The position numbers and the translations under genes are program-made. 64,000 bases of DNA from NCBI GenBank assembly GCA_902363255.1, contig CABIZO010000005.1, positions 1 through 64,000 of the forward strand, in the 5' to 3' direction. The DNA comes from Peptostreptococcaceae bacterium (GTDB taxonomy: Bacteria > Bacillota > Clostridia > Peptostreptococcales > Peptostreptococcaceae). This document shows, piece after piece, positions 17,877 through 26,622 of this stretch. The stretch's first letter is position 1. Each line of letters opens with the position of its first letter. The notes beneath the pieces are model-generated. The model was not told where the DNA came from, did not search any database, and saw only the letters and a list, made by a program, of their open reading frames with translations.

Positions 17877-19022
17877 ATGAAAATTACAGATATAAAAGTA
17901 TATACAGTAAAACCAAGATGGATATTCATAAAAATATCAACTGATGAAGGAATTGAAGGTTGGGGCGAAATGATATCTGGGACTAAAACAGATACAGTAG
18001 TAGCTGGAGCTTATGAATTAGGAAAAAGAATAATTGGAAGAAATCCTTTTGAAATAGAAAGAATATGGCAAGAACTTCACAGATCATTCTTCAGAGGTGG
18101 CCCAATAAACGGAACAATAGTTTCTGGTATAGAAATGGCTCTTTGGGATATAAAAGGTAAAGCTTTAAACGTACCAGTGTATGAATTATTAGGTGGTGCG
18201 GCTAGAGATAGAATAATGGTTTATTCTTGGATAGGTGGAGATAGACCAGATGACGTGGCAAAAGAAGCTATAGACAGAAGAGATAGAGGATTTAAAGCAA
18301 TAAAAATGAATGCTACAGAAGAACTTCACTATGTAGATTCACATGATAAAATTCAAGCAGTAGTAGACAGAGTTAAGGCTATAAGAGAAGCAGTTGGCGA
18401 AGATTTTGGAATAGCTGTTGACTTCCATGGACGTGTACATAAGCCAATGGCAAAAGTTTTAGCAAAAGCATTAGAACCATATAACTTAATGTTCTTAGAA
18501 GAAGTTGTACTTCCAGAAAATGAAGAATCATTTAGAGAAGTTGCTAATCATACATCAACACCATTGTCAACTGGTGAAAGATTATACACTAGATGGGAAT
18601 TTAAAAATATGCTAAAAGAAGGAGCTATAGATATAATTCAACCAGATGTGGCTCTTTGTGGAGGTATTTTAGAAACAAGAAAAATAGCAGCTATGGCAGA
18701 AGCATTTGACGTGGCAGTAGCTCCTCATGCACCATATGGACCAATAGCTCTAGCAGCTACTTTACAAGTTGACGTTTGTACACCAAACGTATTTATACAA
18801 GAACAAAGTTTAGGAATTCATTACAATAAAGGATTTGACTTATTAGATTTCGTAAAAAATAAAGAAATATTCCAATACAAAGATGGATTCTTAGAAATAC
18901 CAACTAAACCAGGCCTAGGTATTGAAATAGATGAAGAAATGGTTGAAAAGATTGCAGCAGAAGGTTTATATTGGACAAACCCTAGCTGGAAAAACTATGA
19001 TGGAACAATTGCAGAATGGTAG
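17877..19022 (+). CDS. dgoD: D-galactonate dehydratase-like enolase-superfamily enzyme
   Basis: 381 residues, colinear with E. coli DgoD from M-K-I-T to the final A-E-W. Metal ligands D182, E208 and E234 and catalytic H184 (D-F-H-G-R-V) and H284 (A-P-H-A-P-Y-G-P) occupy the DgoD positions minus one. DgoD converts D-galactonate to 2-keto-3-deoxygalactonate. Here a PTS would deliver a phosphorylated substrate, so the enzyme may act on 6-phosphogalactonate and give KDPGal directly. No KDGal kinase gene is present. Last gene of the sigma-54 operon. Assignment to DgoD by motif is strong; the phosphorylated substrate is inference. Confidence 0.85.
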   Translation: MKITDIKVYTVKPRWIFIKISTDEGIEGWGEMISGTKTDTVVAGAYELGKRIIGRNPFEIERIWQELHRSFFRGGPINGTIVSGIEMALWDIKGKALNVPVYELLGGAARDRIMVYSWIGGDRPDDVAKEAIDRRDRGFKAIKMNATEELHYVDSHDKIQAVVDRVKAIREAVGEDFGIAVDFHGRVHKPMAKVLAKALEPYNLMFLEEVVLPENEESFREVANHTSTPLSTGERLYTRWEFKNMLKEGAIDIIQPDVALCGGILETRKIAAMAEAFDVAVAPHAPYGPIALAATLQVDVCTPNVFIQEQSLGIHYNKGFDLLDFVKNKEIFQYKDGFLEIPTKPGLGIEIDEEMVEKIAAEGLYWTNPSWKNYDGTIAEW

Positions 19023-19038
19023 AATAATAATCCTATTT

Positions 19039-19072
19039 AAAAAGTCTTAGAAAATTTTCTAGGGCTTTTTTA
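19039..19072 (+). terminator. Terminator of the PTS-galactonate operon
   Basis: Stem AAAGTCTTAGAAAA / TTTTCTAGGGCTTT (with one wobble) followed by a T-run. Confidence 0.8.
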
Positions 19073-19160
19073 CTTACTTAGAATTTCATATTTGTCATAA
19101 AACTTAAAAATGATATACTTAGATAAATAAGAACTTATGACAAAAAAATTGGGGGACATT

Positions 19161-21152
19161 ATGATAAAAATTTCCATAATATCAATGAGTGAAGATACTG
19201 GACTTAGTATCAAGAATCAGTTGGAAGCAATATTTGATAAAGAATTTTATATAGAATGTTTAAACATAATTAATTGCAAAGAAAAAAATTTGGACTGTGA
19301 TTTAATGATTTTTTCCAGTGAGGAAGTAAAGGATATCTGTAACAATATAATCAACGATAATTTAAATTACATAGTATCAAAAAGAGTAATAAAGCATGAG
19401 TGTATTGATAAAATACTGAATATTCCTAGGGGCACAGATGTGCTTTTAGTAAATGATACAAAAAGCAGTTGTGAAGAAGTGATTAGGCAGTTAAAGAGCC
19501 AAGGTCTTAAACATATAAATTATCATCAATATTATCCTGGGATCAAGTCTTATGAAAGTTTGGATGTGGCTATAACACCTGGGGAATCTCATTTGGTACC
19601 TGGTGAAATTTCAAATATTATAGATATAAAATCAAGACATTTGGATGTATCAACTTTAATAGAAATGCTAATTAAGCTGAATTGTATGGACAAATATCGC
19701 AGTATAATATCTTCTTACTTTTATAGAGATATAATAAACGTATCAACAAAATATATAAAAAAATCTCAGGAATCAACAAGATTAAAGGATTTATTGACCA
19801 ATTTATTGGATAATCAAAAAAATGGAATTATTTATACTAATATAAAAAACAAGGTTATAGTTTTAAATGAAGAGTCTTTGAGACTACTAGAAATTAGCAG
19901 AGAAGATGTTTTAACAAAGGATATTTATGAAGTTTTACCCACATTAAAAGACGATATTATTAACATAAATAACAAGAAAATCTTAGTTTCAAAAGAAAAG
20001 ATACAGGATAATAACATATACACAGGAAATATGATTATTCTTAATGAAGTTAAACACATACACAAAATTGATGAAGAATTGAGAAGAAAAGAAAAAATAA
20101 AAGAAAATCAAGCTAAGTATACTTTTGAAGATATGGTGGGAAGCTGTAATTCCATAGTGAAAAATGTTAAATTGGCTAAAAAAGTAGCTAAAACAAACTC
20201 AACTATACTGATACAAGGAGAAACAGGTACGGGGAAAGAGGTATTGGCTCAAGCTATACATAATGAATCTGAAAGAAAAGATTATCCTTTTGTAGCTATA
20301 AATTTTGCGGCAATACCAGAAAATCTAATAGAAAGTGAACTTTTTGGATATGAAGATGGGGCTTTTACAGGAGCAAGAAAAGGTGGAAAAGAAGGATTAT
20401 TCAAAAAAGCTCATAAAGGGACTATATTTTTAGATGAAATAGGTGATGCATCTTTATACTTACAGTCTAGATTACTTAGAGTGCTTCAAGAAAGGGAAAT
20501 TACACCTGTTGGTAGTACAGAAAATATTCCTATTGATATTAGAGTAATTGCAGCTACAAACAAAGAATTGCTACAAGAAGTAAAGCTTAAGAATTTTAGA
20601 GAAGATTTATACTATAGATTAAATGTTATGCCTATGTATTCTATTCCGTTGAGAGAAAGAAAGACAGATATTAAGTTATTACTACAATACTATTTATTTA
20701 AAATTACAGAAGTCAAAGATATAGAAGAATTCTTTACAAAAGAAGCTATTGAAATGTTGATTAGTTATAATTGGCCGGGAAATATAAGGGAACTTGTCAA
20801 TGTTGTTGAGTATGTATCAACTATAAAAGAAAATGGAATAAAAATAGATAGTACATATTTGCCTAAATATATAATTGAAAATTGTGATTCATCAAATTTA
20901 TTAATTGAAAAGGAAAATTATAAATCACTGAATGAGTCAGAAATTTGGGTATTAAAGAAGATCCATAAATACGAAGGTATTGGTAGAAGAACATTATCAC
21001 TGTTGGCTAAGGAAGAAGATATCCATTTAACAGAGGGAAAAATAAGAATAATACTAGCTAAATTAAAAGAAGAAGGATATATAGAAATTTATAAGGGATT
21101 AAAAGGGACGAAAATATTAGAAAAGGGATTAAAAATTGTAGAAAAGGGATAA
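19161..21152 (+). CDS. PrpR-like sigma-54-dependent transcriptional activator
   Basis: About 663 residues. The N-terminal region (about 1-170) resembles the PrpR_N sensory domain, including the G-L-K-H-I-N-Y-H-Q-Y-Y-P-G segment. A PAS-like part (about 210-300) follows, then the AAA+ domain with Walker A G353-E360 (G-E-T-G-T-G-K-E) and the intact GAFTGA loop (400-405). The C-terminus is not the usual Fis HTH but a winged-helix-like segment (E-S-E-I-W-V-L-K-K-I... I-R-I-I-L-A-K-L-K-E-E-G-Y-I-E-I-Y-K). Start: ATG 19161 behind GGGGGA. It is likely the activator of the NhaC-isoaspartyl dipeptidase operon, which has its own -24/-12 promoter just downstream. Confidence 0.87.
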   Translation: MIKISIISMSEDTGLSIKNQLEAIFDKEFYIECLNIINCKEKNLDCDLMIFSSEEVKDICNNIINDNLNYIVSKRVIKHECIDKILNIPRGTDVLLVNDTKSSCEEVIRQLKSQGLKHINYHQYYPGIKSYESLDVAITPGESHLVPGEISNIIDIKSRHLDVSTLIEMLIKLNCMDKYRSIISSYFYRDIINVSTKYIKKSQESTRLKDLLTNLLDNQKNGIIYTNIKNKVIVLNEESLRLLEISREDVLTKDIYEVLPTLKDDIININNKKILVSKEKIQDNNIYTGNMIILNEVKHIHKIDEELRRKEKIKENQAKYTFEDMVGSCNSIVKNVKLAKKVAKTNSTILIQGETGTGKEVLAQAIHNESERKDYPFVAINFAAIPENLIESELFGYEDGAFTGARKGGKEGLFKKAHKGTIFLDEIGDASLYLQSRLLRVLQEREITPVGSTENIPIDIRVIAATNKELLQEVKLKNFREDLYYRLNVMPMYSIPLRERKTDIKLLLQYYLFKITEVKDIEEFFTKEAIEMLISYNWPGNIRELVNVVEYVSTIKENGIKIDSTYLPKYIIENCDSSNLLIEKENYKSLNESEIWVLKKIHKYEGIGRRTLSLLAKEEDIHLTEGKIRIILAKLKEEGYIEIYKGLKGTKILEKGLKIVEKG

Positions 21153-21173
21153 TGAATGGTCTTGAATGGGATG

Positions 21174-21217
21174 AAAAAGGGATGAAAGTTTATATATTTA
21201 TCCCTTTTTCTTTTTTA
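21174..21217 (+). terminator. Terminator after the PrpR-like activator
   Basis: AAAAAGGGAT pairs with ATCCCTTTTT across a 16-nt loop and is followed by a T-run. It separates the activator from the sigma-54 operon. Confidence 0.75.
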
Positions 21218-21311
21218 TATGAAAATTAGGTTTGTTTAATATTAAAGCAATAAAATAAGTTTACCTTTAAATAAAGATTCAGAAAATTCTAGACGCCTTA
21301 TGTTTTAAAGT

Positions 21312-21327
21312 ACAAAAATATTTTTGT
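21312..21327. promoter_or_regulatory. 16-bp perfect palindrome upstream of the sigma-54 promoter
   Basis: ACAAAAATATTTTTGT is a perfect dyad that ends 14 bp before the -24 box. It may bind the activator or another regulator, although enhancer sites are usually further upstream. AT-richness makes chance possible. Confidence 0.35.
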
Positions 21328-21341
21328 GGAAAAGTGAAGTT

Positions 21342-21358
21342 TTGGCATGGTAATTGCT
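21342..21358 (+). promoter_or_regulatory. Sigma-54 (-24/-12) promoter of the NhaC-IadA operon
   Basis: TTTGGCATGGTAATTGCTT has GG (21344-21345) and GC (21356-21357) exactly 10 nt apart. It sits about 150 bp before the antiporter start, leaving a leader that contains a small dyad (GAAAC-GGAT-GTTTC near 21403-21416). Confidence 0.88.
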
Positions 21359-21511
21359 TAATATTTAAGATAACAAATTAAGTTTCCAAATAATTAAACT
21401 GGAGAAACGGATGTTTCCGAAGTGAATTTTTGTTTTAAATAAAATTTAGAAGTTATTATAGCAGGAAATTTAACTAAATTTTAAATATTTATGGGGATGG
21501 TGAAGTTAATT

Positions 21512-22945
21512 ATGAAAGAAGTACAAAGAAAAAAGCCTACTTTGGCACAAGCATTAACACCAATAGTTTTTATGGTTGTTGCTCTAGCTTTAGGTTATGG
21601 AGTTTTAGGTATAAAGGCAGAACCTATAATAATATGTTCAGCATTTATAGCAGGAATAATTGCTCTTAAATTGGGATACAAATGGGATGATATGCAGAAG
21701 GCTATAGTAGAAAAAATAGCTAGTGCACTTCCAGCTACATTAATTTTATGGAGTGTTGGGCTATTAATAGGGGCATTAATGTTCTCAGGAGCAGTTCCAA
21801 TGATTATATACTATGGTGTTCAAATGATAAATCCTAAGTTTATATTAGTTACAGCGTTTTTATCATCAGCAATACTTGCAATAGTAACAGGTACATCGTG
21901 GGGTGCAGCTGGGACCATAGGTGTGGCAATGATGGGAATAGCAGGAGGACTAGGAGTATCTTTACCAGCAACAGCAGGTGCTGTAGTTTCTGGGGCATTC
22001 TTTGGAGATAAATTGTCACCACTTTCAGATACAACTAACTTGGCACCAATGGCAGCAGGAAGTGAGCTATACGAACATATAAAACACATGCTTTATACAA
22101 CTGTACCAGCAGCATTATTAGCAATGGTTGTATATTTATTTGTCGGATTTAGTGCGTCAGGTGATTTAGTAAGACCAGAATCAGTTCAATTAATGATGGA
22201 TCAGTTAGACACAATGTTTAACTTTAATATAGTATTACTTTTACCATTTGTATTAGTAATTTTAGGCTCAGTAAAAAAATGGCCTACAATACCTACAATG
22301 TTAGGAACAAGTTTATTAACTGTAGTTTTAGGAGCAGCAGTTCAAGGATTTAATATAGTAGATGGATTTACATCTTTAATATCAGGATTCAACATAGAAA
22401 TGACTGGATTTACTGGAACTGCAACAGAAGAAGTAATTAAGCTTATAAACAGAGGTGGAGTTGTATCAGTAACAAGTACTACAGTTCTTATTTATTGTGC
22501 AATGGGATTTGCTGGTATAGTAAGTATGTCGGAAATGTTAGATGTAGTTTTAGATTTATTAATGTCAAAAGTAAAATCAACAGCTGGAATAATAATATCT
22601 ACAATAGTATCATGTTTCACAGTTGCATTCGTAACAGGAAGTTCATATTTATCAATACTTGTACCAGGTGAGTTATTTAAAGAAGTTTATCCTAAGAAAA
22701 ACTTACATCCTAAAAACTTATCTAGAACATTGGAAGATTCAGGGACAGTTTTAGTTCCACTGATACCATGGTCAGCAGCAGGAGCATATATGACAGCTAC
22801 ACTTGGTGTAGATACACTACAATACTTACCATGGGCAATACTTAACTATTCAGGAATAGTATTTGCAATAATATTTGCTATTACAGGATTTGGAATAGCT
22901 AAACTAGACAAAAATCCAACTGAAAAAGAAGATGAAGCTGTTTAA
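21512..22945 (+). CDS. NhaC-family Na+/H+ antiporter-like transporter
   Basis: About 477 residues with some twelve membrane segments. Family blocks include T-G-T-S-W-G-A-A-G-T, G-A-F-F-G-D-K-L-S-P-L-S-D-T-T-N-L-A and L-E-D-S-G-T-V-L-V-P-L-I-P-W-S, which define NhaC/MleN-type carriers. Some of these exchange organic acids, such as malate for lactate, rather than only Na+/H+. In an operon with isoaspartyl dipeptidase, uptake or export of a dipeptide or amino acid is possible. An in-frame ATG at 21491 has no ribosome site; ATG 21512 follows a GGTGAAG-type site and is preferred. Confidence 0.82.
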   Translation: MKEVQRKKPTLAQALTPIVFMVVALALGYGVLGIKAEPIIICSAFIAGIIALKLGYKWDDMQKAIVEKIASALPATLILWSVGLLIGALMFSGAVPMIIYYGVQMINPKFILVTAFLSSAILAIVTGTSWGAAGTIGVAMMGIAGGLGVSLPATAGAVVSGAFFGDKLSPLSDTTNLAPMAAGSELYEHIKHMLYTTVPAALLAMVVYLFVGFSASGDLVRPESVQLMMDQLDTMFNFNIVLLLPFVLVILGSVKKWPTIPTMLGTSLLTVVLGAAVQGFNIVDGFTSLISGFNIEMTGFTGTATEEVIKLINRGGVVSVTSTTVLIYCAMGFAGIVSMSEMLDVVLDLLMSKVKSTAGIIISTIVSCFTVAFVTGSSYLSILVPGELFKEVYPKKNLHPKNLSRTLEDSGTVLVPLIPWSAAGAYMTATLGVDTLQYLPWAILNYSGIVFAIIFAITGFGIAKLDKNPTEKEDEAV

Positions 22946-22964
22946 ATAAGGAGTATAAAAATCT

Positions 22965-24113
22965 ATGATATTAATAAAGAATGTGGAAGTATATTCACCA
23001 GAATATAAAGGGAAAAAAGACGTTTTTGTAAGTGGTGGAAAAATTGTTTTAATAGAAGAAAATATAAATTTTGAAAATGAAAAAATAAAAATAATAGATG
23101 GTAGCGGGAAAAAACTTACACCAGGATTTATAGATCAACATGTCCATATAACTGGTGGAGGTGGTGAAGGAAGTTTTAAAACTAGAGCACCAGAGATAAC
23201 TTTAAGCAAATTAACTACTGCTGGAATAACAACAGTTGTTGGACTTTTGGGAACGGATGGAACTACTAGAAGTGTGGAAAATTTAGTGGCAAAAGCAAAA
23301 TCTTTAAAAGAAGAAGGAATTACTGTTTTTGCTCACACAGGTTCTTATGAATATCCTACTGTAACTCTTACAGACTCAATAAAAAAAGATATATGCTTTA
23401 TAGATGAGATAATAGGTGTAAAATTGGCACTTTCAGACCATAGAGCACCAAATGTAAGTAATTTGGAATTACAAAGGGTGGCATCTGATGCAAGAGTGGC
23501 AGGAATGTTAAGTGGAAAGCCAGGTATAGTAGTTCTTCACATGGGAGATGGAATAAAAGGACTTCAACCAGTTAGGGAGATTTTAGAAGAAACTGAAATA
23601 CCAATGAAAACTATAAGACCTACTCATGTTAACAGAAGAGAAGAGTTGCTAGAAGAAGCTTTTGATTATGCCAAAGCAGGAGGAAAAATAGATTTAACTT
23701 GTGGTATAAAAGAGCATTTTACTCCAGGGAAATGTATAAAAAGAGCTTTATCAGAAAATGTACCTAGTGAAAATATAACAATAAGTTCAGATGGATATGG
23801 AAGCTGGTCAAAATACGATGAAGCAGGAAATCTAGTGAAGATGGGTGTTTCTAGTGTGTCTAGCTTACACAACGAGTTTAAAGACATGGTAAAAGAGTTA
23901 GATTTTGCTGTGGAAGATGCTCTTGTTTACCTAACTTCAAATGTGGCAAAAGGGTTAGAAGTTTATCCTAGAAAAGGTTGCGTGGTAGAGGGTTCTGATG
24001 CAGACTTATTGTTACTAGATGAAAACTTAGACATAAATACTGTTATTGCCAATGGAAAGGTTATGGTAGAAAATAAGGAGATATTAGTTTACGCTTCTTA
24101 TGAGCAGATGTAA
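22965..24113 (+). CDS. iadA: Isoaspartyl dipeptidase (beta-aspartyl peptidase)
   Basis: 382-residue amidohydrolase. All binuclear-zinc ligands of E. coli IadA are found nine residues earlier: H59 and H61 (H-V-H), carbamylated K153, H192 (V-L-H-M-G-D-G), H221 (R-P-T-H-V-N-R) and the catalytic D276 (S-S-D-G). The enzyme splits beta-aspartyl (isoaspartyl) dipeptides released by breakdown of damaged proteins. It starts 19 bp after the transporter gene in the same sigma-54 operon. The pairing suggests nitrogen or carbon scavenging from isoaspartyl peptides under PrpR-like control. Confidence 0.93.
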   Translation: MILIKNVEVYSPEYKGKKDVFVSGGKIVLIEENINFENEKIKIIDGSGKKLTPGFIDQHVHITGGGGEGSFKTRAPEITLSKLTTAGITTVVGLLGTDGTTRSVENLVAKAKSLKEEGITVFAHTGSYEYPTVTLTDSIKKDICFIDEIIGVKLALSDHRAPNVSNLELQRVASDARVAGMLSGKPGIVVLHMGDGIKGLQPVREILEETEIPMKTIRPTHVNRREELLEEAFDYAKAGGKIDLTCGIKEHFTPGKCIKRALSENVPSENITISSDGYGSWSKYDEAGNLVKMGVSSVSSLHNEFKDMVKELDFAVEDALVYLTSNVAKGLEVYPRKGCVVEGSDADLLLLDENLDINTVIANGKVMVENKEILVYASYEQM

Positions 24114-24176
24114 TTTTTGTAAAGAGAATATTATATAATGTGAAATAATAACTAAGAATGGATTATAAACATTTGA

Positions 24177-24213
24177 AAATACACCTGAGATTTAACTATC
24201 TCGGGTGTATTTA
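24177..24213 (+). terminator. Terminator of the NhaC-IadA operon
   Basis: A 15-bp stem (AAATACACCTGAGAT / ATCTCGGGTGTATTT) with a short loop, followed by TATAT. Confidence 0.88.
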
Positions 24214-24292
24214 TATGAGGAATTATTTTATGAATTTAGTTTAGCTATTCCAAGCTTTACATACTTTTTAGCTGATGATATAGTCTGAAGCC

Positions 24293-24405
24293 TTATTTAT
24301 TATTTTGAATCTCTACAACTTTACATTCTAATGTTAAAGGGGATTCATCCACTATTGAAGCGTCGAACTTATCACTTTTTGAAGCGTGAAGTTCACTTCT
24401 TTCTT
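24293..24405 (-). pseudogene. Fossil of a flavin-reductase/flavoredoxin gene
   Basis: On the minus strand a short open stretch gives K-S-D-K-F-D-A-S-I-V-D-E-S-P-L-T-L-E-C-K, followed by V-V-E-I-Q and a stop. This is the D-K-F...P-L-x-L-E-C-K-V-x-E-I block of the flavin_reduct (flavoredoxin) family. The flanks contain stops and frame breaks; a further fragment near 24235-24290 ends in Y-V-K-L-G-I-like residues. Nothing else of the gene survives, so it is a decayed remnant. It largely explains the 24114-24530 gap. Confidence 0.5.
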
Positions 24406-24530
24406 TTTATACCGAGTCCGATTATGTTAAATTTTACTTGTATAGGATTAAATAAGAACTATATATTTAATATAATTTTATGATAAAATATATAATCTAT
24501 AATTAAAATACTAGCGATAGGAGATAGGAC

Positions 24531-24833
24531 ATGAGATCAAGATTTGAAGGTGGACTTCTAGGACTTATAGGAGTTAATATATTAGCATGGGCAGTAACAT
24601 TCTTTACATTTGGAATAGCTGCACCTTGGGCTATGTGTATAAAATACAGATGGGAAGCTAAACACACAGTAATAGAAGGAAGAAGACTTAAATTTATAGG
24701 TAGTGGAGGAAGTTTATTTTTACACTATATAAAATGGTTATTGCTTACTTTTATTACTTTAGGTATATATGGATTCTGGCTTTATATAAAAATGTTACAG
24801 TGGAAAACAGAAAATACTGTTTTTGCTGATTAG
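24531..24833 (+). CDS. DUF898 (YjgN-like) small membrane protein
   Basis: 100 residues with two hydrophobic hairpins. It shows the DUF898 pattern: T-F-F-T-F-G-I-A-A-P-W-A-x-C-x-K-Y-R-W, then G-R-R-L-K-F-I-G-S-G-G-S-L-F, then L-L-T-F-I-T-L-G-I-Y-G-F-W-L-Y-I-K. The family is predicted to be integral-membrane; its biochemical role is unknown. It is a single gene between its own GGAGATAGG ribosome site and a terminator. Confidence 0.8.
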   Translation: MRSRFEGGLLGLIGVNILAWAVTFFTFGIAAPWAMCIKYRWEAKHTVIEGRRLKFIGSGGSLFLHYIKWLLLTFITLGIYGFWLYIKMLQWKTENTVFAD

Positions 24834-24856
24834 AGTGTATAAATTATGAACTATTT

Positions 24857-24891
24857 AAGAGAGTTACAAATTAATATTTGTAGCTCTTTTA
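24857..24891 (+). terminator. Terminator after the DUF898 gene
   Basis: Stem AGAGTTACAAAT / ATTTGTAGCTCT (one mismatch) followed by TTTTATTTT. Confidence 0.8.
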
Positions 24892-24994
24892 TTTTATTTG
24901 GTAATATATAGAAGTAAGTATCTGTGTAATTGACTTGCAAAAATACCTCGTGATATTATAGGTGAGATGATAAAAGAATATTGGGAGGGAATAT

Positions 24995-26071
24995 ATGAGT
25001 AAATTTAAAAGATTATTATCAGTAATACTAATAGCATGCACAGTAATTACTTGTGGTTTTTCACAAAATGTTGATGCAGCATCTGTGTATGGTAACAGCA
25101 GTTCAAACATAAACAATGGGGGTCTTGCTGCATCGTCAGGAGACTACTCTTTTGTAAGAAGTAGTAAAATTTATAAAGAAGGAAAAGAAGAGGATAGCTA
25201 CTATATTTATAGAACTTACAAAAATGGAACTTCAAAAAAACAAATAGTTAATAATGCATCATCAATGCCATATATGAACGTGGTAGGAAGTTACATTTAT
25301 TATGTAGGTGTTTATAACTCTGGTAAAAACTTAGGAGTTTATAGAGTTAAAAAAGATGGTACTGGACAAACAAGATTAATAAGCAACTATGGTGAAAATC
25401 CAATTGTTGTGAAAGATAACTATTTGTACTATGTAAAACAAAGCGTAAATAGTAAAAATCAATATGTAGAATCTTTATGTCGTTACAATACGTCAACTAA
25501 AAAAACTGTTTCAACTTTATATACTACAACAACTAGATATATAACTAATATGAGTTTATACGGTGATTACATATACATAACTGCTCATGGAGATAACAAT
25601 AGCATAGTTTACAAGATTAACACAAAAACTAAGTCTAGAACTACACTTTATAAGTTAGAATCACCAAATTCTACATCTTATATAACTGAACTGGCATATT
25701 ACAAAGGAAACTTATATTATACAGTTTACTCTGAGAATAATGATAATAGCCAATTATACAAAATTTCAACATCAGGGAAAAATAGACAACATGTAACAAA
25801 ATACTTTACTAGTAATATAAATTTATATAACAATAAAGTTTACTATGTAAATTCAAATGGAAGTGTTTGTTCAATGAATTTAGATGGAAGTAGTAGAACA
25901 ACTATTAAAAAAGCTGGTGCTGATGAAATAAACTATGGTATAAATATTGCAAATAGTAGAGTTTATTTTGAAAACATGATATATGATATGAATGAGATTA
26001 TACAAACTGGAAGGCTTAGTAGTAGAGTATATAGAATGACTTTATCAGGAAAGTCTTTAACAAAAATGTAG
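24995..26071 (+). CDS. Secreted beta-propeller-like protein (DUF5050-type repeats)
   Basis: 358 residues with a clear signal peptide (about 1-28, cut after V-D-A-A). The mature part is a string of about six repeats of roughly 45 residues with Y-I-Y-Y-V or L-Y-Y-x-V motifs followed by I/V-x-K-x-G-T-x-x-T. This is the DUF5050 propeller pattern seen in clostridial secreted proteins. No catalytic motif or wall anchor is visible. A binding or structural role outside the cell is inferred. Start ATG 24995 behind TGGGAGGG. Confidence 0.78.
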   Translation: MSKFKRLLSVILIACTVITCGFSQNVDAASVYGNSSSNINNGGLAASSGDYSFVRSSKIYKEGKEEDSYYIYRTYKNGTSKKQIVNNASSMPYMNVVGSYIYYVGVYNSGKNLGVYRVKKDGTGQTRLISNYGENPIVVKDNYLYYVKQSVNSKNQYVESLCRYNTSTKKTVSTLYTTTTRYITNMSLYGDYIYITAHGDNNSIVYKINTKTKSRTTLYKLESPNSTSYITELAYYKGNLYYTVYSENNDNSQLYKISTSGKNRQHVTKYFTSNINLYNNKVYYVNSNGSVCSMNLDGSSRTTIKKAGADEINYGINIANSRVYFENMIYDMNEIIQTGRLSSRVYRMTLSGKSLTKM

Positions 26072-26085
26072 ATATTGAATTAGAT

Positions 26086-26124
26086 GCTGTAGCATAAGTA
26101 ATTTACTTGTGCTACGGCTTTTTT
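26086..26124 (+). terminator. Terminator after the DUF5050-type gene
   Basis: Stem GCTGTAGCATAAGTAA / TTACTTGTGCTACGGC with a T-run. Confidence 0.87.
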
Positions 26125-26129
26125 GTTGT

Positions 26130-26159
26130 AAAGGGGGTAACATTTTTGTTACCCCCTTT
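26130..26159. repeat. Perfect 13-bp inverted repeat
   Basis: AAAGGGGGTAACA and TGTTACCCCCTTT flank a 4-nt TTTT loop. It lies 6 bp after the previous terminator and about 100 bp before the next gene. There is no U-tract beyond it on the plus strand, so it is not an ordinary plus-strand terminator. It could terminate minus-strand transcription, act as an operator, or structure the leader of the next gene. Confidence 0.7.
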
Positions 26160-26265
26160 GAGGTGGATATTATCAAGGGAGTGTCGACATCAATCGACAT
26201 AAGATTGGGCTTGTTTGTGATATATTATGACTTGAACTTAATAAAAAATGACAGTCGGAGGAGTT

Positions 26266-26610
26266 ATGACAAAAAAATATGTAATAATAATATCAGCAAT
26301 AACATGTATAATAGGAATCATATTCACACCTATTTCAAAGTCAAAGTTGGAAAGTTATAAGAAAAAAGAAGTTGAATACAATGAATTAAAGAAAGAGCAT
26401 GAAGAGTTTGTTGAAATGTGTGAAGAATATAAAGATGATTACGATAGCTTATCAAAAAAATATGAGCAAATTCAAGAAGATTATAAATCATATAAGAAAA
26501 AATACAATAAAGACACAGATCTAAATAAAGAATTAGAAAATCTTGAAAAGAAAAAAGAAAAGTATTTAAAACTGATAGAAGAATATTCATCTAAGTTAGA
26601 AAATTTATAG
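26266..26610 (+). CDS. Membrane-anchored coiled-coil protein of unknown function
   Basis: About 114 residues. One N-terminal membrane segment (about residues 4-22) is followed by a highly charged Lys/Glu-rich coiled coil to the C-terminus. There is no known domain. Start ATG 26266 follows CGGAGGAG; the in-frame ATG at 26248 lies upstream of that site. It stands 12 bp before the next gene, another anchored coiled-coil protein, so the two probably form an operon and may interact. Confidence 0.6.
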   Translation: MTKKYVIIISAITCIIGIIFTPISKSKLESYKKKEVEYNELKKEHEEFVEMCEEYKDDYDSLSKKYEQIQEDYKSYKKKYNKDTDLNKELENLEKKKEKYLKLIEEYSSKLENL

Positions 26611-26622
26611 GGGGAAGACATT

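Noticed and set aside
26109..26360. 83-codon frame after the DUF5050 gene
   Set aside because: It overlaps a terminator and a perfect hairpin and has no family match; the real gene is in another frame from 26266.
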